Below are positions 52,442 through 61,146 of a DNA stretch of 64,000 bases, one piece after another. The notes under the pieces are model-generated. The model had not been told where the DNA came from. It did no database searches and saw nothing but the letters and a program-made list of their open reading frames with translations. Every line of letters begins with the position of its first letter. Within the stretch, counting starts at the first letter, position 1. The stretch lies in assembly GCF_024171725.1 (NCBI RefSeq), contig NZ_JAMTCG010000004.1, positions 528,137 to 592,136 of the forward strand. The letters run 5' to 3'. A program made the translations under genes and the position numbers. The stretch comes from Williamsia serinedens. Lineage in GTDB: Bacteria > Actinomycetota > Actinomycetes > Mycobacteriales > Mycobacteriaceae.

Positions 52442-52454
52442 CGTTGTCACAACG
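52442..52454. promoter_or_regulatory. Second palindrome CGTTGT-C-ACAACG
   Basis: Perfect 6-bp arms around one base, 9 bp from the KstR-type box. It could be an activator or second repressor site in the same divergent promoter; the binding protein is unknown. Confidence 0.4.
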
Positions 52455-52523
52455 ATATCCGCACCCAGTGCCAGATCGTCATCCCGCCCCGGGCGCCGCC
52501 GTATGGACGCGTCGGAGCGTGGG

Positions 52524-53333
52524 ATGCTTCTCGCCGTGACGTCCCCCTACCCGTTCACCCCGGCGCTCGAGGACCGTCTCGAGCGCGCCCGGTTCTACGA
52601 GGCCTCATATCGGGTCCGCACCGGTGACGTCGACCAGCAGATGCGCGTCCGGCTCGACGGGACCGCGCGCTACCTGCAGGACATCGCCAACGACAACATC
52701 GAGGCGACCGACTTCCACGACTCCGACCCGTTCTGGATCGTGCGTCGCACGGTCATCGACGTCATCGAACCGATCACCTGGCCGGCGACCGTGACGTTGC
52801 AGCGCTGGTGCGCGGCGTTGTCGACGCGCTGGACCAACATGCGGGTGCGGATCACGGCCGAGCACGAGACCAACCGGTTCAACCCGGAGATGCGTCCGCC
52901 CGGCCTGATCGAGACCGAGGCGTTCTGGATCAACGTCAACGACAAGGGCATGCCGTCGCGCATCACCGACGAGGCCTTCGAGATGCTCGCCGCGATGACC
53001 GACGAGCACCGGTTGCGGTGGAAGACGATGCACCCGACGCCACTGCCCGACGACGACGGGACCGACCGCGTCCACGTGCTGCGCAGCACCGACTTCGACC
53101 CGTTCCGGCACCTCAACAACGCCGCCTACTGGGAGGCCGTCGAGGACGAGCTGCTCGACCACACCGACATCGTCGACGCACCGCATCGCGCGGTCATCGA
53201 GTACCTGCGTCCGATCACGCCGGGATCGTCGATCGTGCTGCGTCGCCGACGCGTCGGTGACGAGCTGTTGCTGTGGATGATCGTCGACGACCAGGTCGCC
53301 GCGACGGTCAGCGTCACCCGCGCCGCGAGCTGA
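52524..53333 (+). CDS. Acyl-ACP thioesterase-like double-hotdog protein
   Basis: A 269-residue protein related to FatA/FatB-type thioesterases. First hotdog: FYEASYRVRTGDVDQQMRVRLDGTARYLQDIANDN. Second hotdog: RVHVLRSTDFDPFRHLNNAAYWEAVED, which carries the usual Asn-Asn-Ala-x-Tyr helix. It should hydrolyse acyl thioesters. ATG 52524 is preferred (GGAG 6 nt upstream) over ATG 52503. It is divergent from fprB and may share KstR-type control. Confidence 0.82.
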   Translation: MLLAVTSPYPFTPALEDRLERARFYEASYRVRTGDVDQQMRVRLDGTARYLQDIANDNIEATDFHDSDPFWIVRRTVIDVIEPITWPATVTLQRWCAALSTRWTNMRVRITAEHETNRFNPEMRPPGLIETEAFWINVNDKGMPSRITDEAFEMLAAMTDEHRLRWKTMHPTPLPDDDGTDRVHVLRSTDFDPFRHLNNAAYWEAVEDELLDHTDIVDAPHRAVIEYLRPITPGSSIVLRRRRVGDELLLWMIVDDQVAATVSVTRAAS

Positions 53334-53343
53334 GCGCGCGCCG

Positions 53344-53910
53344 TCAGGCGGATCCGCGCAGGACCAGTTCCATCAGCTTCGTCGGCGCGGCGCAGGGATC
53401 GGCCGCGGCCGAACCGCCGCCGCGGGGCTCGACCCACCAGGTGTAGACACCGCGGTCGGGTGATTTGGCGGTGACGCCGCAGACACCGGGGCGCTTCGGG
53501 TCGCGGGACGTGAACGCCGACGTGCCGGACACGCGGATCGTGTCGGTGGTGTAGCCCAGCTTCTCGACGGTCTGCTTCTCCGCGGCCATCGTCCCCGTCT
53601 CGAACCAGGTGAAGGTCACGCCGAGCGGGACGGCCCCGGACACGACCCACCGACATATCGCCCCGTTGAAGGTCGACTCGGCCGCGGTCCCGCCCACGGC
53701 CGTGGCGATCTGCTCGGGACTGAGCAGCGTGCACTCCAGGAGCAGCTTGTCGAACTGGTTCGTGTCGACCGAACCGTTGTCGGAGCCGTCGCCCTGCGCG
53801 GTGCCACCGCCCAGCGGCCGCGCCTCACCGTCGATGGACCGCGTGCAACCGGCCACCAGCAGCACGACGGCGAGCAGCGCGACGAGCGCAGCCCCGACCC
53901 GGCGCGTCAC
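53344..53910 (-). CDS. DUF3558 lipoprotein (second of pair)
   Basis: A 188-residue secreted lipoprotein: signal peptide VTRRVGAALVALLAVVLLVAGC with lipobox at Cys22, a Gly/Asp-rich linker, then a DUF3558 domain with paired cysteines (LLECTLLSPEQIATAVG, AICRWVV). DUF3558 proteins are envelope lipoproteins of mycolic-acid bacteria with unknown role. GTG 53910 overlaps the upstream DUF3558 stop (GTGA). Confidence 0.88.
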   Translation of the reverse strand: MTRRVGAALVALLAVVLLVAGCTRSIDGEARPLGGGTAQGDGSDNGSVDTNQFDKLLLECTLLSPEQIATAVGGTAAESTFNGAICRWVVSGAVPLGVTFTWFETGTMAAEKQTVEKLGYTTDTIRVSGTSAFTSRDPKRPGVCGVTAKSPDRGVYTWWVEPRGGGSAAADPCAAPTKLMELVLRGSA

Positions 53911-54461
53911 TTCGCCCGCTCGATCGACATGGTGGACAGGGCCTTCGTCACCTGGCAGACCTCGTCGGCGGAGCGCTGCTGCTGACCGGGCTCGGCCGTG
54001 CCGTAGCTGACCGACCACTCGAAGAAGTCGGCGCCGAAAGCGATCCCGATCTCACAGATGCCGGCGCTCGACGCGATGAACCCGCTGTGGCCGTCGATCG
54101 TCAGGTCGGAGACGGTGTCGCGCGAGAGTTGCTCGGTGGCACGTTCGCGGGCGATCGGGCTGCCGCGGTACCAGTTGAACGAGAACTGCGGGCCGAGGAT
54201 GTCGGCACTCGTCACCCACTCGCATCCGGCACTGTTGTCGCTGGCGGTGATGAGGCCGGACGTCCCGGTCGCCCGCGCGACGTCGTCGGTGCTGACGCCG
54301 CCACACGCGCCGAAGAACGGGCCGGACCCGGCCGCGGCGGACGTGCCGGCGCCGCGCGTCGTGCTTCCGCCGCCGGAATCGTCGGAACACGCACCGATCA
54401 GCGCGACCACCGCGACGAGGACGAGCACCCACGTCGAGCGACGAACGGCACGGGTCTGCAC
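53907..54461 (-). CDS. DUF3558 lipoprotein (first of pair)
   Basis: A 184-residue lipoprotein: signal peptide ending VVALIGAC (lipobox), a Ser/Thr/Gly-rich linker, and a DUF3558 domain (FGACGGVSTDDVARATG, AGCEWVT, YRGSPIARERA). It likely arose by duplication with the downstream paralogue, though the two are quite diverged. GTG 54461 lies 7 nt after a TACACT -10 box, so the transcript is leaderless. Confidence 0.88.
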   Translation of the reverse strand: MQTRAVRRSTWVLVLVAVVALIGACSDDSGGGSTTRGAGTSAAAGSGPFFGACGGVSTDDVARATGTSGLITASDNSAGCEWVTSADILGPQFSFNWYRGSPIARERATEQLSRDTVSDLTIDGHSGFIASSAGICEIGIAFGADFFEWSVSYGTAEPGQQQRSADEVCQVTKALSTMSIERAK

Positions 54462-54468
54462 GCGCCCG

Positions 54469-54474
54469 AGTGTA
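54469..54474 (-). promoter_or_regulatory. Leaderless -10 element (TACACT) for DUF3558 pair
   Basis: On the minus strand TACACT is followed by 7 nt and GTG 54461. The repeat array at 54490 lies just upstream of it. Confidence 0.5.
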
Positions 54475-54489
54475 GAGAACTCACCCCCG

Positions 54490-54575
54490 CCGAGCGGGCC
54501 GATACATGCCGTCGAGCGTGCAGAAAAACACCGCCGAGCGTGCAGTCGATCGCGTCGAGCGTGCAGTCGATCCCT
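54490..54575. repeat. 21/22-bp tandem repeats (locus C)
   Basis: Four units begin at 54490, 54512, 54534 and 54555, sharing YCGAGCGKGC; the last two share CGAGCGTGCAGTCGATC. The last unit touches the stop of the S4-domain gene. It is the same family as locus A: the reverse complement of 6731-6751 contains TCGACCGTGCAGTCGATC. Here all units point one way. Confidence 0.85.
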
Positions 54576-54946
54576 CACTCCCGCCCGCGGAGCCGGTCGG
54601 TCTCGCGACGCTCGCGCTTGGTCGGACGGCCCGCACCGCGCTCGCGGACGGGAATCGACGCGAGGATCTCCCTTGGCGGGGGTGGCGGACTGCGGTCGAT
54701 GATCGCCTGCGCGGCGACGGGCGGCCCGACGCGCTTGGTCAGAACCTGCACCACCTCGACGATCCGGTCGCGGCCGGCGATCCGCAGACGGACCTCGTCG
54801 CCGACCGTCACGTGCTGGGCCGGTTTCGCCGGCGTGCCGTTGACCTTGACGTGCCCTCCACGACAGGCGGCGGCGGCCTGTGACCGCGTCTTGGTGAGCC
54901 GGACAGCCCAGATCCAGCTGTCGACACGCACGCTGGGCTCGGCCAT
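54575..54946 (-). CDS. S4-domain RNA-binding protein (Hsp15-like)
   Basis: A 123-residue basic protein. The S4 fold is at residues 6-65 (VRVDSWIWAVRLTKTRSQAAAACRGGHVKVNG, then VTVGDEVRLRI); the C-terminus is Arg-rich. Hsp15 binds stalled 50S subunits in enterobacteria; the actinobacterial role is not tested. ATG 54946 starts the family homology. Confidence 0.9.
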   Translation of the reverse strand: MAEPSVRVDSWIWAVRLTKTRSQAAAACRGGHVKVNGTPAKPAQHVTVGDEVRLRIAGRDRIVEVVQVLTKRVGPPVAAQAIIDRSPPPPPREILASIPVRERGAGRPTKRERRETDRLRGRE

Positions 54947-55014
54947 GACCCCACGGTATCGGCTGTCTGCCTGCGTGTTCACGCCCATCCCTGGTGCGGT
55001 GACCGGCTCTGGGT

Positions 55015-55052
55015 TAGCGTGACCGCACCCAAGTGGGTCAGATGACCCACTT
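55015..55052. promoter_or_regulatory. TetR promoter and perfect operator AAGTGGGTCA-GA-TGACCCACTT
   Basis: TAGCGT (55015-55020) is a -10 box. The operator at 55031-55052 has perfect 10-bp arms with a 2-bp spacer and would sit just after the transcription start. Its right arm overlaps the in-frame ATG at 55042. This is a strong autoregulatory TetR site. Confidence 0.75.
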
Positions 55053-55680
55053 CACGTGGAGGGAGCCGACCATCCCCCGGATACCGGTCGAGCAGCGGCG
55101 CGAACGCCTCGTGGCGGCGGCGTTCCGTGTCGTGGCCGCCGACGGCGTCGAGGCCGCCACGACGCGGCGCATCTGCGCCGAGGCGGGGATGTCGCTGGCG
55201 AGCTTCCATTACGCCTTCGAGTCCCGTGACGCCCTCCTCGAGGCGTTGGTCGTCGCCGGCCTGACGAGCGAGGACACCGCGATCCACGCCGTGCTCACCG
55301 ATGTTCCCGCCGACGGCGGCGACATCGAGTCGCTGCTGCGGGGCGGTCTGCGCGGCTACATCGACAGCGTCGTCGCCGACCCGTCGCGCGAGCACGCTCT
55401 GATCGCCCTGTCGCAGTACGCCCGGCAGACCCCGGGACTCGAGGGCTTCGCCGCCGACGTCTACCGCCGCTACTACGAGCTCGCAGCCACCGCCCTCACC
55501 GCCGCGGCCGAGGCCTCGGGCGCACGGTGGCGCACCGCGCCGCAAACGCTGGCGCCACTGGTCGTCGCGGCCACCGACGGGTTGACGCTGGCCTACCTGA
55601 ACACCGGCGACCTCGACGTCGTCCACCGCATCGCCGAGGCCTGCGTGGCCATGCTGCTCACCCACCTGGAGGCGGCGTGA
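55042..55680 (+). CDS. TetR-family regulator of MFS/lactone-oxidase operon
   Basis: A TetR protein of 212 residues from ATG 55042: helix-turn-helix TTRRICAEAGMSLASFHYAFESRDALLEA and a helical C-domain. The start is doubtful. The best ribosome site, GGAGGGAG (55058-55065), is 6 nt before an in-frame ATC at 55072, where TetR homology begins (IPRIPVEQRRERLV). A start at ATC would give 202 residues. Its stop overlaps the MFS GTG. The operator upstream implies self-repression of the four-gene operon. Confidence 0.85.
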   Translation: MTHFTWREPTIPRIPVEQRRERLVAAAFRVVAADGVEAATTRRICAEAGMSLASFHYAFESRDALLEALVVAGLTSEDTAIHAVLTDVPADGGDIESLLRGGLRGYIDSVVADPSREHALIALSQYARQTPGLEGFAADVYRRYYELAATALTAAAEASGARWRTAPQTLAPLVVAATDGLTLAYLNTGDLDVVHRIAEACVAMLLTHLEAA

Positions 55681-56918
55681 CCACCGCGGCGACGGCACGG
55701 GTGAGCACCCGCTGGATCGCCCTCTTCGCGCTGGCGTGGACAGGGATCTGGCTCGCGCAGCTGACGCCGTTCCAGCTCACCCTCCCCCAGCAGATCGTCG
55801 ACCTGCTCGGCACCGACGACACCCAGTGGCGCACCAGCGTGACGACCTTCGGTGTGGTGTCGGGCATCTCGGCGATCTGCGCGCTGATCGCGTTCCCGCT
55901 CACCGGGTCGCTCTCGGATCGCACCACCGGGCGGTTCGGTCGACGACGTCCGTGGATCCTCGGTGGCGTCGTCGTGTTCGCCGTCGCGTTGGCGGTGCTC
56001 GGCACCCGACACGGACTCGTCGGCCTGACCGTCTGGTGGTGCGTCGCGCTGACCGGGTTCAGCGCTGCGTCGGCCGCGCTGACCGCACTCATCGGCGACC
56101 GGGTACCCGTCGAGCAGCGCGGCGTGGTCTCGAGCTGGGTGTCGGCTCCGCAGGCGATCGGCGTGATCCTCGGCGTCGCGCTCATCGCCGCGTTCGGGCT
56201 GGGCAGCGTCGGCGGGAACCTGCTCGTCGCAGTGCTTCTCGTCGTCTGCGTGCTGCCGTTCGTGCTGACCGTCGACGACCCGCCGCACCACGCCCATGGT
56301 CACGGGGCCCTGACGGCCCGCGCGGTCGTGGCCGAACTGTGGGTGTCGCCGCGGCAGCATCCGGACTTCGGGTGGACGCTGCTCGGGCGGGTGCTCGTCA
56401 ACATCGGCAACGCGCTGGGCACCTCGCTGCTGCTCTACTTCCTGCAGTTCGGGCTGCGCGTCCGCGACGCGGACGGTGACCTGCTGGTCCTCACCGCCGT
56501 GTACATGGTCTTCGTCATCGGGGCCGCTCTCGCGGCCGGCGTGCTGTCCGACCGGATCGGGCGCCGCAAGCCGTTCGTCCTGGCGGCCGGTGTCCTGCAG
56601 GGTCTCGCGGCCCTCGTCATCGCACTCGTCGCGTCGTTGCCCACCACCATCGTCGCCGCCGCCCTGCTCGGGGCGGGCTTCGGCAGTTTCCTCGGCGTCG
56701 ACCAGGCCCTGGCCACCCAGGTCCTGCCCGACGCCGACCACACCGGAAAGGACCTCGGGATCATGAACATCGCCATGGCCGTCCCCCAGGCGCTCGGACC
56801 GTTGCTCGGCGCCGGGATCGTCGCCGCGACAGGCGGGTTCACCGCCCTCTTCACCGTCTCCGCGGTCCTCGGCGTCGCCGGTGGGGCCTCGGTGCTGCGG
56901 GTGCGGAGCGTGCGATGA
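55677..56918 (+). CDS. MFS transporter
   Basis: A 413-residue permease with about 12 membrane helices. The loop 2-3 motif is GSLSDRTTGRFGRRRPWI and its repeat in the second half is GVLSDRIGRRKPFVL. It is probably a proton-coupled exporter or importer of a small metabolite linked to the two enzymes downstream. GTG 55677 overlaps the TetR stop (GTGA). Confidence 0.9.
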   Translation: MTTAATARVSTRWIALFALAWTGIWLAQLTPFQLTLPQQIVDLLGTDDTQWRTSVTTFGVVSGISAICALIAFPLTGSLSDRTTGRFGRRRPWILGGVVVFAVALAVLGTRHGLVGLTVWWCVALTGFSAASAALTALIGDRVPVEQRGVVSSWVSAPQAIGVILGVALIAAFGLGSVGGNLLVAVLLVVCVLPFVLTVDDPPHHAHGHGALTARAVVAELWVSPRQHPDFGWTLLGRVLVNIGNALGTSLLLYFLQFGLRVRDADGDLLVLTAVYMVFVIGAALAAGVLSDRIGRRKPFVLAAGVLQGLAALVIALVASLPTTIVAAALLGAGFGSFLGVDQALATQVLPDADHTGKDLGIMNIAMAVPQALGPLLGAGIVAATGGFTALFTVSAVLGVAGGASVLRVRSVR

Positions 56919-58150
56919 CCGTGACACTGCAGCGCTCACGCTCCGCATACGACGTCGACTGGTCGGCGATCGGTCGGGCGGTCCACCATCTCGACGGGCC
57001 CGTGGTCGCGCTCGACCGCGCGGCCTTCGAGGCGAACGTGGCCGACCTCCGACGACGGGCCGGCGGGGTCCCGATCCGCGTCGCCTCGAAGTCCCTGCGG
57101 GTGCGGTCGGTGATCGACGACATCCTCGCGCGTGACGGCTTCGCCGGGGTGCTCGCCTACGACCTCGACGAGGCGATCTGGTTGGCGACGACGTCGGGGA
57201 TCACCGACGTGCTCGTCGGATATCCCAGCGCCCGTCGCGGTTCCATCGCAGCCCTGGCCGCCGACGAGGTCGCGGCGGGTCGGGTCACGATGCTCGTCGA
57301 CTCCGTCGACCACCTGGATCTCATCGACGCCGCTGTGCCTGCAGGCTCCCGCCCGCCCCTGCGCGTGGCGATCGACCTCGACGCGTCCCTCGACGCGCCG
57401 GTGGTGGGCCACATAGGGGTACGTCGCTCCCCCGTCCATTCCCTCGACGACGCGCTGTCGCTGGCGCGGGCGATCGTGGCGCGGCCCGGTCTGCGTCTGG
57501 TCGGCGTGATGTCCTACGAGGCGCAGGTGGCCGGCGTGGGCGACGACGTCGACGGTGGATGGCAGACCTCGGTCCGCAACACCATGATCCGGGGGATGCA
57601 GCGGGTGTCGATGGCCGAGCTGCGGCGTCGACGCGGGACGATCATCGGTGCGCTGCGCGAGCTCGCCGACCTCGAGTTCGTCAACGCCGGCGGCACCGGT
57701 TCGCTCGAGGCGACGGCGACGGACTCGTCGGTCACCGACATCGCCGCCGGCAGTGGCTTCTTCGGCGGGCACCTCTTCGACACCTACGCACACTTCCGTC
57801 CCGCGCCCGCCGTCGGCTTCGGGCTGCAGGTCGTGCGTCGACCCGGCCGGGGCGTCGTGACCTGCCACGGCGGCGGATGGATCGCGTCGGGACCGCCTGC
57901 CGCGGACCGGCTCCCCTTGCCGGTGTGGCCGCCGGGCCTGCGGTACGAGCCACGCGAGGCCGCCGGCGAGGTGCAGACACCGCTGATCGGCGACGCCGCC
58001 GACAGCCTGGCCGTCGGTGACCGGGTGTGGTTCCGCCACACCAAGTCCGGTGAGGTCGCCGAGCACACCCCCGAGATCGTGATCGTCGGGGACGGGACCG
58101 TCGTAGACACCGTGCCCACCTACCGCGGCGAAGGGAAGTGCTTCCTGTGA
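56915..58150 (+). CDS. PLP enzyme, D-threonine aldolase / amino-acid deaminase-like
   Basis: A 411-residue fold-III PLP enzyme. The N-terminal alanine-racemase-type barrel holds the PLP lysine in RVASKSLRV (about residue 54). Further motifs are GVMSYEAQVAG and NAGGTGS, and the C-terminal domain has CHGGGWIASGP and HTPEIVIVGDG, which include the metal-site residues of D-threonine aldolases. It may split or deaminate a D-hydroxy-amino acid. It overlaps both neighbours by 4 nt. Confidence 0.82.
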   Translation: MTVTLQRSRSAYDVDWSAIGRAVHHLDGPVVALDRAAFEANVADLRRRAGGVPIRVASKSLRVRSVIDDILARDGFAGVLAYDLDEAIWLATTSGITDVLVGYPSARRGSIAALAADEVAAGRVTMLVDSVDHLDLIDAAVPAGSRPPLRVAIDLDASLDAPVVGHIGVRRSPVHSLDDALSLARAIVARPGLRLVGVMSYEAQVAGVGDDVDGGWQTSVRNTMIRGMQRVSMAELRRRRGTIIGALRELADLEFVNAGGTGSLEATATDSSVTDIAAGSGFFGGHLFDTYAHFRPAPAVGFGLQVVRRPGRGVVTCHGGGWIASGPPAADRLPLPVWPPGLRYEPREAAGEVQTPLIGDAADSLAVGDRVWFRHTKSGEVAEHTPEIVIVGDGTVVDTVPTYRGEGKCFL

Positions 58151-59484
58151 CCACCACCCGACCGACACCGACCCAGACGGGTGCGACGGCACGCTGGCGC
58201 AACTGGGGAAGGACCCAATCCGCCACCCCCGCCGAGGTGATCGCCGTCCACGACGCCGATGACGTCGCCGCCGCCGTGCACCGCGCGCGTCGGGACGGCG
58301 TCACCGTCAAGCCCGCGGGCTCCGGCCACAGCTTCAGCGCGATCGCGGTGCCCGACGGCATCTCGCTCGACCTGGGGGCGATGACCGGCCTGGTCCACGC
58401 CGATCGGGAGCGGGGGCGCGTCACGGTGCGCGCCGGGACACCGCTGCACCAGATGCCCGCCATCCTCGAACCACTCGGCCTGGCGATGCCGAACCTCGGC
58501 GACGTCGACGCGCAGACCCTCGCCGGCGCGACGTCGACGGGCACCCACGGGACCGGTCTCGCGTTCGGCGGCATCGCGACCCAGATCGTCGGGGTGACGC
58601 TGGTGACGGGGACCGGCGAGGTGCTCACCGTGGGCGACGACGACCCGTCGACCCTGCAGGCGGTCGCCCTGGGGCTCGGCGCGCTCGGCGTGCTGACCGA
58701 GATCACGCTGCAGTGCGTGCCCGCGTTCTGCCTCGAGGCGGTCGAGGCCGCGGTGCAGGTGGACGACGCGGCCCGCGATTTCGACGACGCAGTGCGCCGC
58801 CACGACCACCATGAGTTCTACTGGTTCCCGCACACCGACGTCGCCCTGACGAAGACCAACACGCGACTGCCCGCGGGGGCACCGACCGAGGGCCCGGGCC
58901 GCGTCGCCCGGTTCCTGACCGACGAGGTGCTCAGCAACGGGGTCTTCGCGGTGATGTGTGAGGCGGGTGCCCGGTTCCCCTCCGTGGCACCAGCTCTCGC
59001 GACGGTGGCCGGGAAGGCCCAGTCGGGGCGCCGGTTCGTCGACACGTCGAGTTCGGTGTTCGTGTCGCAGCGGCGGGTGCGGTTCCGCGAGATGGAGTAC
59101 GCGATCCCGCTCGACGAGGTCCGCGACGCGCTCGACGAGATCCGCATGCTCATCGACCGCCGGGGGTGGCGGATCTCGTTCCCCATCGAGGTGCGCGCGG
59201 CCGGCGCCGACGATCTGATGCTGTCGACGGCGTCGGGCCGCGACAGCGGGTACATCGCCGTCCACCGCTACCACCGCGACGCCCCCGACGACTACTTCAC
59301 GTCCGTCGAGGAGATCCTGACGCGACGAGGCGGGCGGCCACACTGGGGCAAGATGCACACCCGTACCGCGGAGTACCTGCGAACCGTCTACCCACGGTTC
59401 GACGAGTTCCTCGCCGCCCGTGACCGTCTCGATCCCCACCGCGTCTTCGCCAACCCGTACCTGACCCAGGTGCTCGGGCGGTGA
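58147..59484 (+). CDS. FAD-linked L-gulono-/D-arabinono-1,4-lactone oxidase-like (Rv1771-like)
   Basis: A 445-residue vanillyl-alcohol-oxidase family flavoprotein. PAGSGHSFSAIA (about residues 55-66) holds the histidine used for covalent FAD linkage. ATSTGTHGTGLAFGG is the second FAD loop, and the C-terminal PHWGKMHTR is the substrate-side HWGK motif of aldonolactone oxidases. It oxidises an aldonolactone to an ascorbate-like product. GTG 58147 overlaps the upstream stop (GTGA). Confidence 0.87.
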   Translation: MTTTRPTPTQTGATARWRNWGRTQSATPAEVIAVHDADDVAAAVHRARRDGVTVKPAGSGHSFSAIAVPDGISLDLGAMTGLVHADRERGRVTVRAGTPLHQMPAILEPLGLAMPNLGDVDAQTLAGATSTGTHGTGLAFGGIATQIVGVTLVTGTGEVLTVGDDDPSTLQAVALGLGALGVLTEITLQCVPAFCLEAVEAAVQVDDAARDFDDAVRRHDHHEFYWFPHTDVALTKTNTRLPAGAPTEGPGRVARFLTDEVLSNGVFAVMCEAGARFPSVAPALATVAGKAQSGRRFVDTSSSVFVSQRRVRFREMEYAIPLDEVRDALDEIRMLIDRRGWRISFPIEVRAAGADDLMLSTASGRDSGYIAVHRYHRDAPDDYFTSVEEILTRRGGRPHWGKMHTRTAEYLRTVYPRFDEFLAARDRLDPHRVFANPYLTQVLGR

Positions 59485-59544
59485 GGGCCGCCCTCGCGTC
59501 ATGACCGTTCACCGATCGGCAGTGTGCCGTTCGCCTGACGCGCC

Positions 59545-59550
59545 TACCGT
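59545..59550 (+). promoter_or_regulatory. Leaderless -10 element (TACCGT) for EEP protein
   Basis: TACCGT, then 6 nt, then ATG 59557; no ribosome site. Confidence 0.55.
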
Positions 59551-59556
59551 CACCGG

Positions 59557-60759
59557 ATGCTTCTGCGAGGTCTGCGCATCCTTCTGGTCGCGACGGTGGT
59601 GATGGGCGCGGCGGTGGCCGGCGCGAATGCCGCTCCGGGGTTCGGGTCCTCGGGGTCGGGTTCGTCGGGTGGCGGATCGGTCGTCCGGGTGGCGACCTAC
59701 AACGCCAGCCTGAACCGACCCGTTGCCGGGCAGCTGCTGTCGGATCTGCAGTCGGGGGCGAACGCGCAGGCGAAGGCGGTCGCGGAGATCATCCAACGCA
59801 ACCGCCCGGACATCCTGCTGCTCAACGAGTTCGACTTCGTCGCCGGAGGTGCCGCGGTCCGGGCGTTCTCCGACCGGTACCTCAAGGTGGGTCAGCGCGG
59901 CCAGCCGTCGATCGACTATCCGTACTCGTTCACCGCTCCGGTGAACACCGGCGTCCCGACCGGGCGCGATCTGAACAAGGACGGGTCGACGGCCGGACCC
60001 GACGACGCCTACGGGTTCGGCGCCTTCCCGGGGCAGTACGGGATGGTCGTCTACTCGCGCTTCCCCATCGACACCGCGCATGTCCGCACGTTCCAGAAGC
60101 TGCTCTGGAGAGACCAGCCCGGCAACCTCCTCCCCCGCGACTTCTACGGTGCGAACGCCGACATCCTGCGCCTGTCCAGCAAGTCACACTGGGACATACC
60201 GATCACTGTCGGCGGCCGCACGATTCACCTGCTCGCGTCGCACCCGACACCGCCGAGCTTCGACGGTCCCGAGGACCGCAACGGTCGGCGCAACCACGAC
60301 GAGGTGCGACTCTCGGCCGACTACATCGCCGGTGGAGCGCGGGCGTCGTACATCGTCGACGACGCCGGGCGGCGCGGCGGCCTGCCGCCGGGTTCGGCGT
60401 TCGTGATGGTCGGCGACCAGAACAGTGACCCCGACGACGGTGGCGCTCCGGGGCCCGGGGTCGGCGCGATCAACCAGGTCCTGTCGCTGCCGCGGGTGAC
60501 CGACACCCGTCCCACGTCCCGCGGCGCCGCAGCCGACAGCGCCGGCGACGGACACCGCACCCCCGCCGAGCTGCGGACCGCCGACTTCTCCAAGCCCGAC
60601 CCGGGCAACCTCCGGGTCGACTACGTGCTGCCGTCGCGGAGCCTGCCGGTCGCCGGTGCAGGCGTCTTCTGGCCGGCACCAGGGGAATCCGGCCGCGACC
60701 TCATGCCCCCGACCGTCAGCAGCGACCACCGCCTGGTCTGGGTCGACCTGAGGTTCTGA
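59557..60759 (+). CDS. Secreted endonuclease/exonuclease/phosphatase-family protein
   Basis: A 400-residue exported protein. Signal peptide MLLRGLRILLVATVVMGAAV with cleavage near ANAAPG, then a Gly/Ser linker and an EEP domain: VATYNASLN, RPDILLLNEFDF (metal Glu), HLLASHPTPP, VMVGDQNSDP, and the final SSDHRLVWVDL (catalytic His). Metal-dependent phosphoesterase acting outside the cytoplasm on nucleic acid, phospholipid or another phosphodiester. Convergent with VapC, 6 nt apart. Confidence 0.87.
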   Translation: MLLRGLRILLVATVVMGAAVAGANAAPGFGSSGSGSSGGGSVVRVATYNASLNRPVAGQLLSDLQSGANAQAKAVAEIIQRNRPDILLLNEFDFVAGGAAVRAFSDRYLKVGQRGQPSIDYPYSFTAPVNTGVPTGRDLNKDGSTAGPDDAYGFGAFPGQYGMVVYSRFPIDTAHVRTFQKLLWRDQPGNLLPRDFYGANADILRLSSKSHWDIPITVGGRTIHLLASHPTPPSFDGPEDRNGRRNHDEVRLSADYIAGGARASYIVDDAGRRGGLPPGSAFVMVGDQNSDPDDGGAPGPGVGAINQVLSLPRVTDTRPTSRGAAADSAGDGHRTPAELRTADFSKPDPGNLRVDYVLPSRSLPVAGAGVFWPAPGESGRDLMPPTVSSDHRLVWVDLRF

Positions 60760-60765
60760 CGGCTC

Positions 60766-61146
60766 TCACCGGACGAGGACGATCGTCACGGGGAGGTCCA
60801 GCTCCGACCACACACGATCGGCGGTGAACACGTGGGACCCCGGCTGCCGCAGGGCAACCGCCAGACAGCATCGGTCTCCGAGTGACAACGACCGGCCGCC
60901 CGGCAATGTCCTCAGCGCAGCCGCCATCTCGGCATCGTCAGCCGTGAGATCGGTGACCACGACGCCTGCGGTCGCCAGACGCGATCGCAGCGTCCGTGGA
61001 TCGGCTCCGACATCGACGGCCTTCCCCAGCACCTCGGCGAGGTTCGCCGCGCAGAGGATCCCACCGTCGACCACAGCTGCGACGGCATCCGCCCCGGGCT
61101 CGTCGTTCAGCAGCGCCAGCAGCGCCGACGCATCGAGCACTCTCAC
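60766..61146 (-). CDS. vapC: PIN-domain toxin VapC
   Basis: A 126-residue PIN ribonuclease. The four acidic residues are visible: Asp in VLDASALLALL, Glu in ANLAEVLGK, Asp in LSLGDRCCLA, and Asp in TADRVW. VapC toxins cleave tRNA or rRNA when the antitoxin is lost. GTG 61146 overlaps the antitoxin stop (GTGA). All catalytic residues are kept, so it is likely functional. Confidence 0.9.
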   Translation of the reverse strand: MRVLDASALLALLNDEPGADAVAAVVDGGILCAANLAEVLGKAVDVGADPRTLRSRLATAGVVVTDLTADDAEMAAALRTLPGGRSLSLGDRCCLAVALRQPGSHVFTADRVWSELDLPVTIVLVR

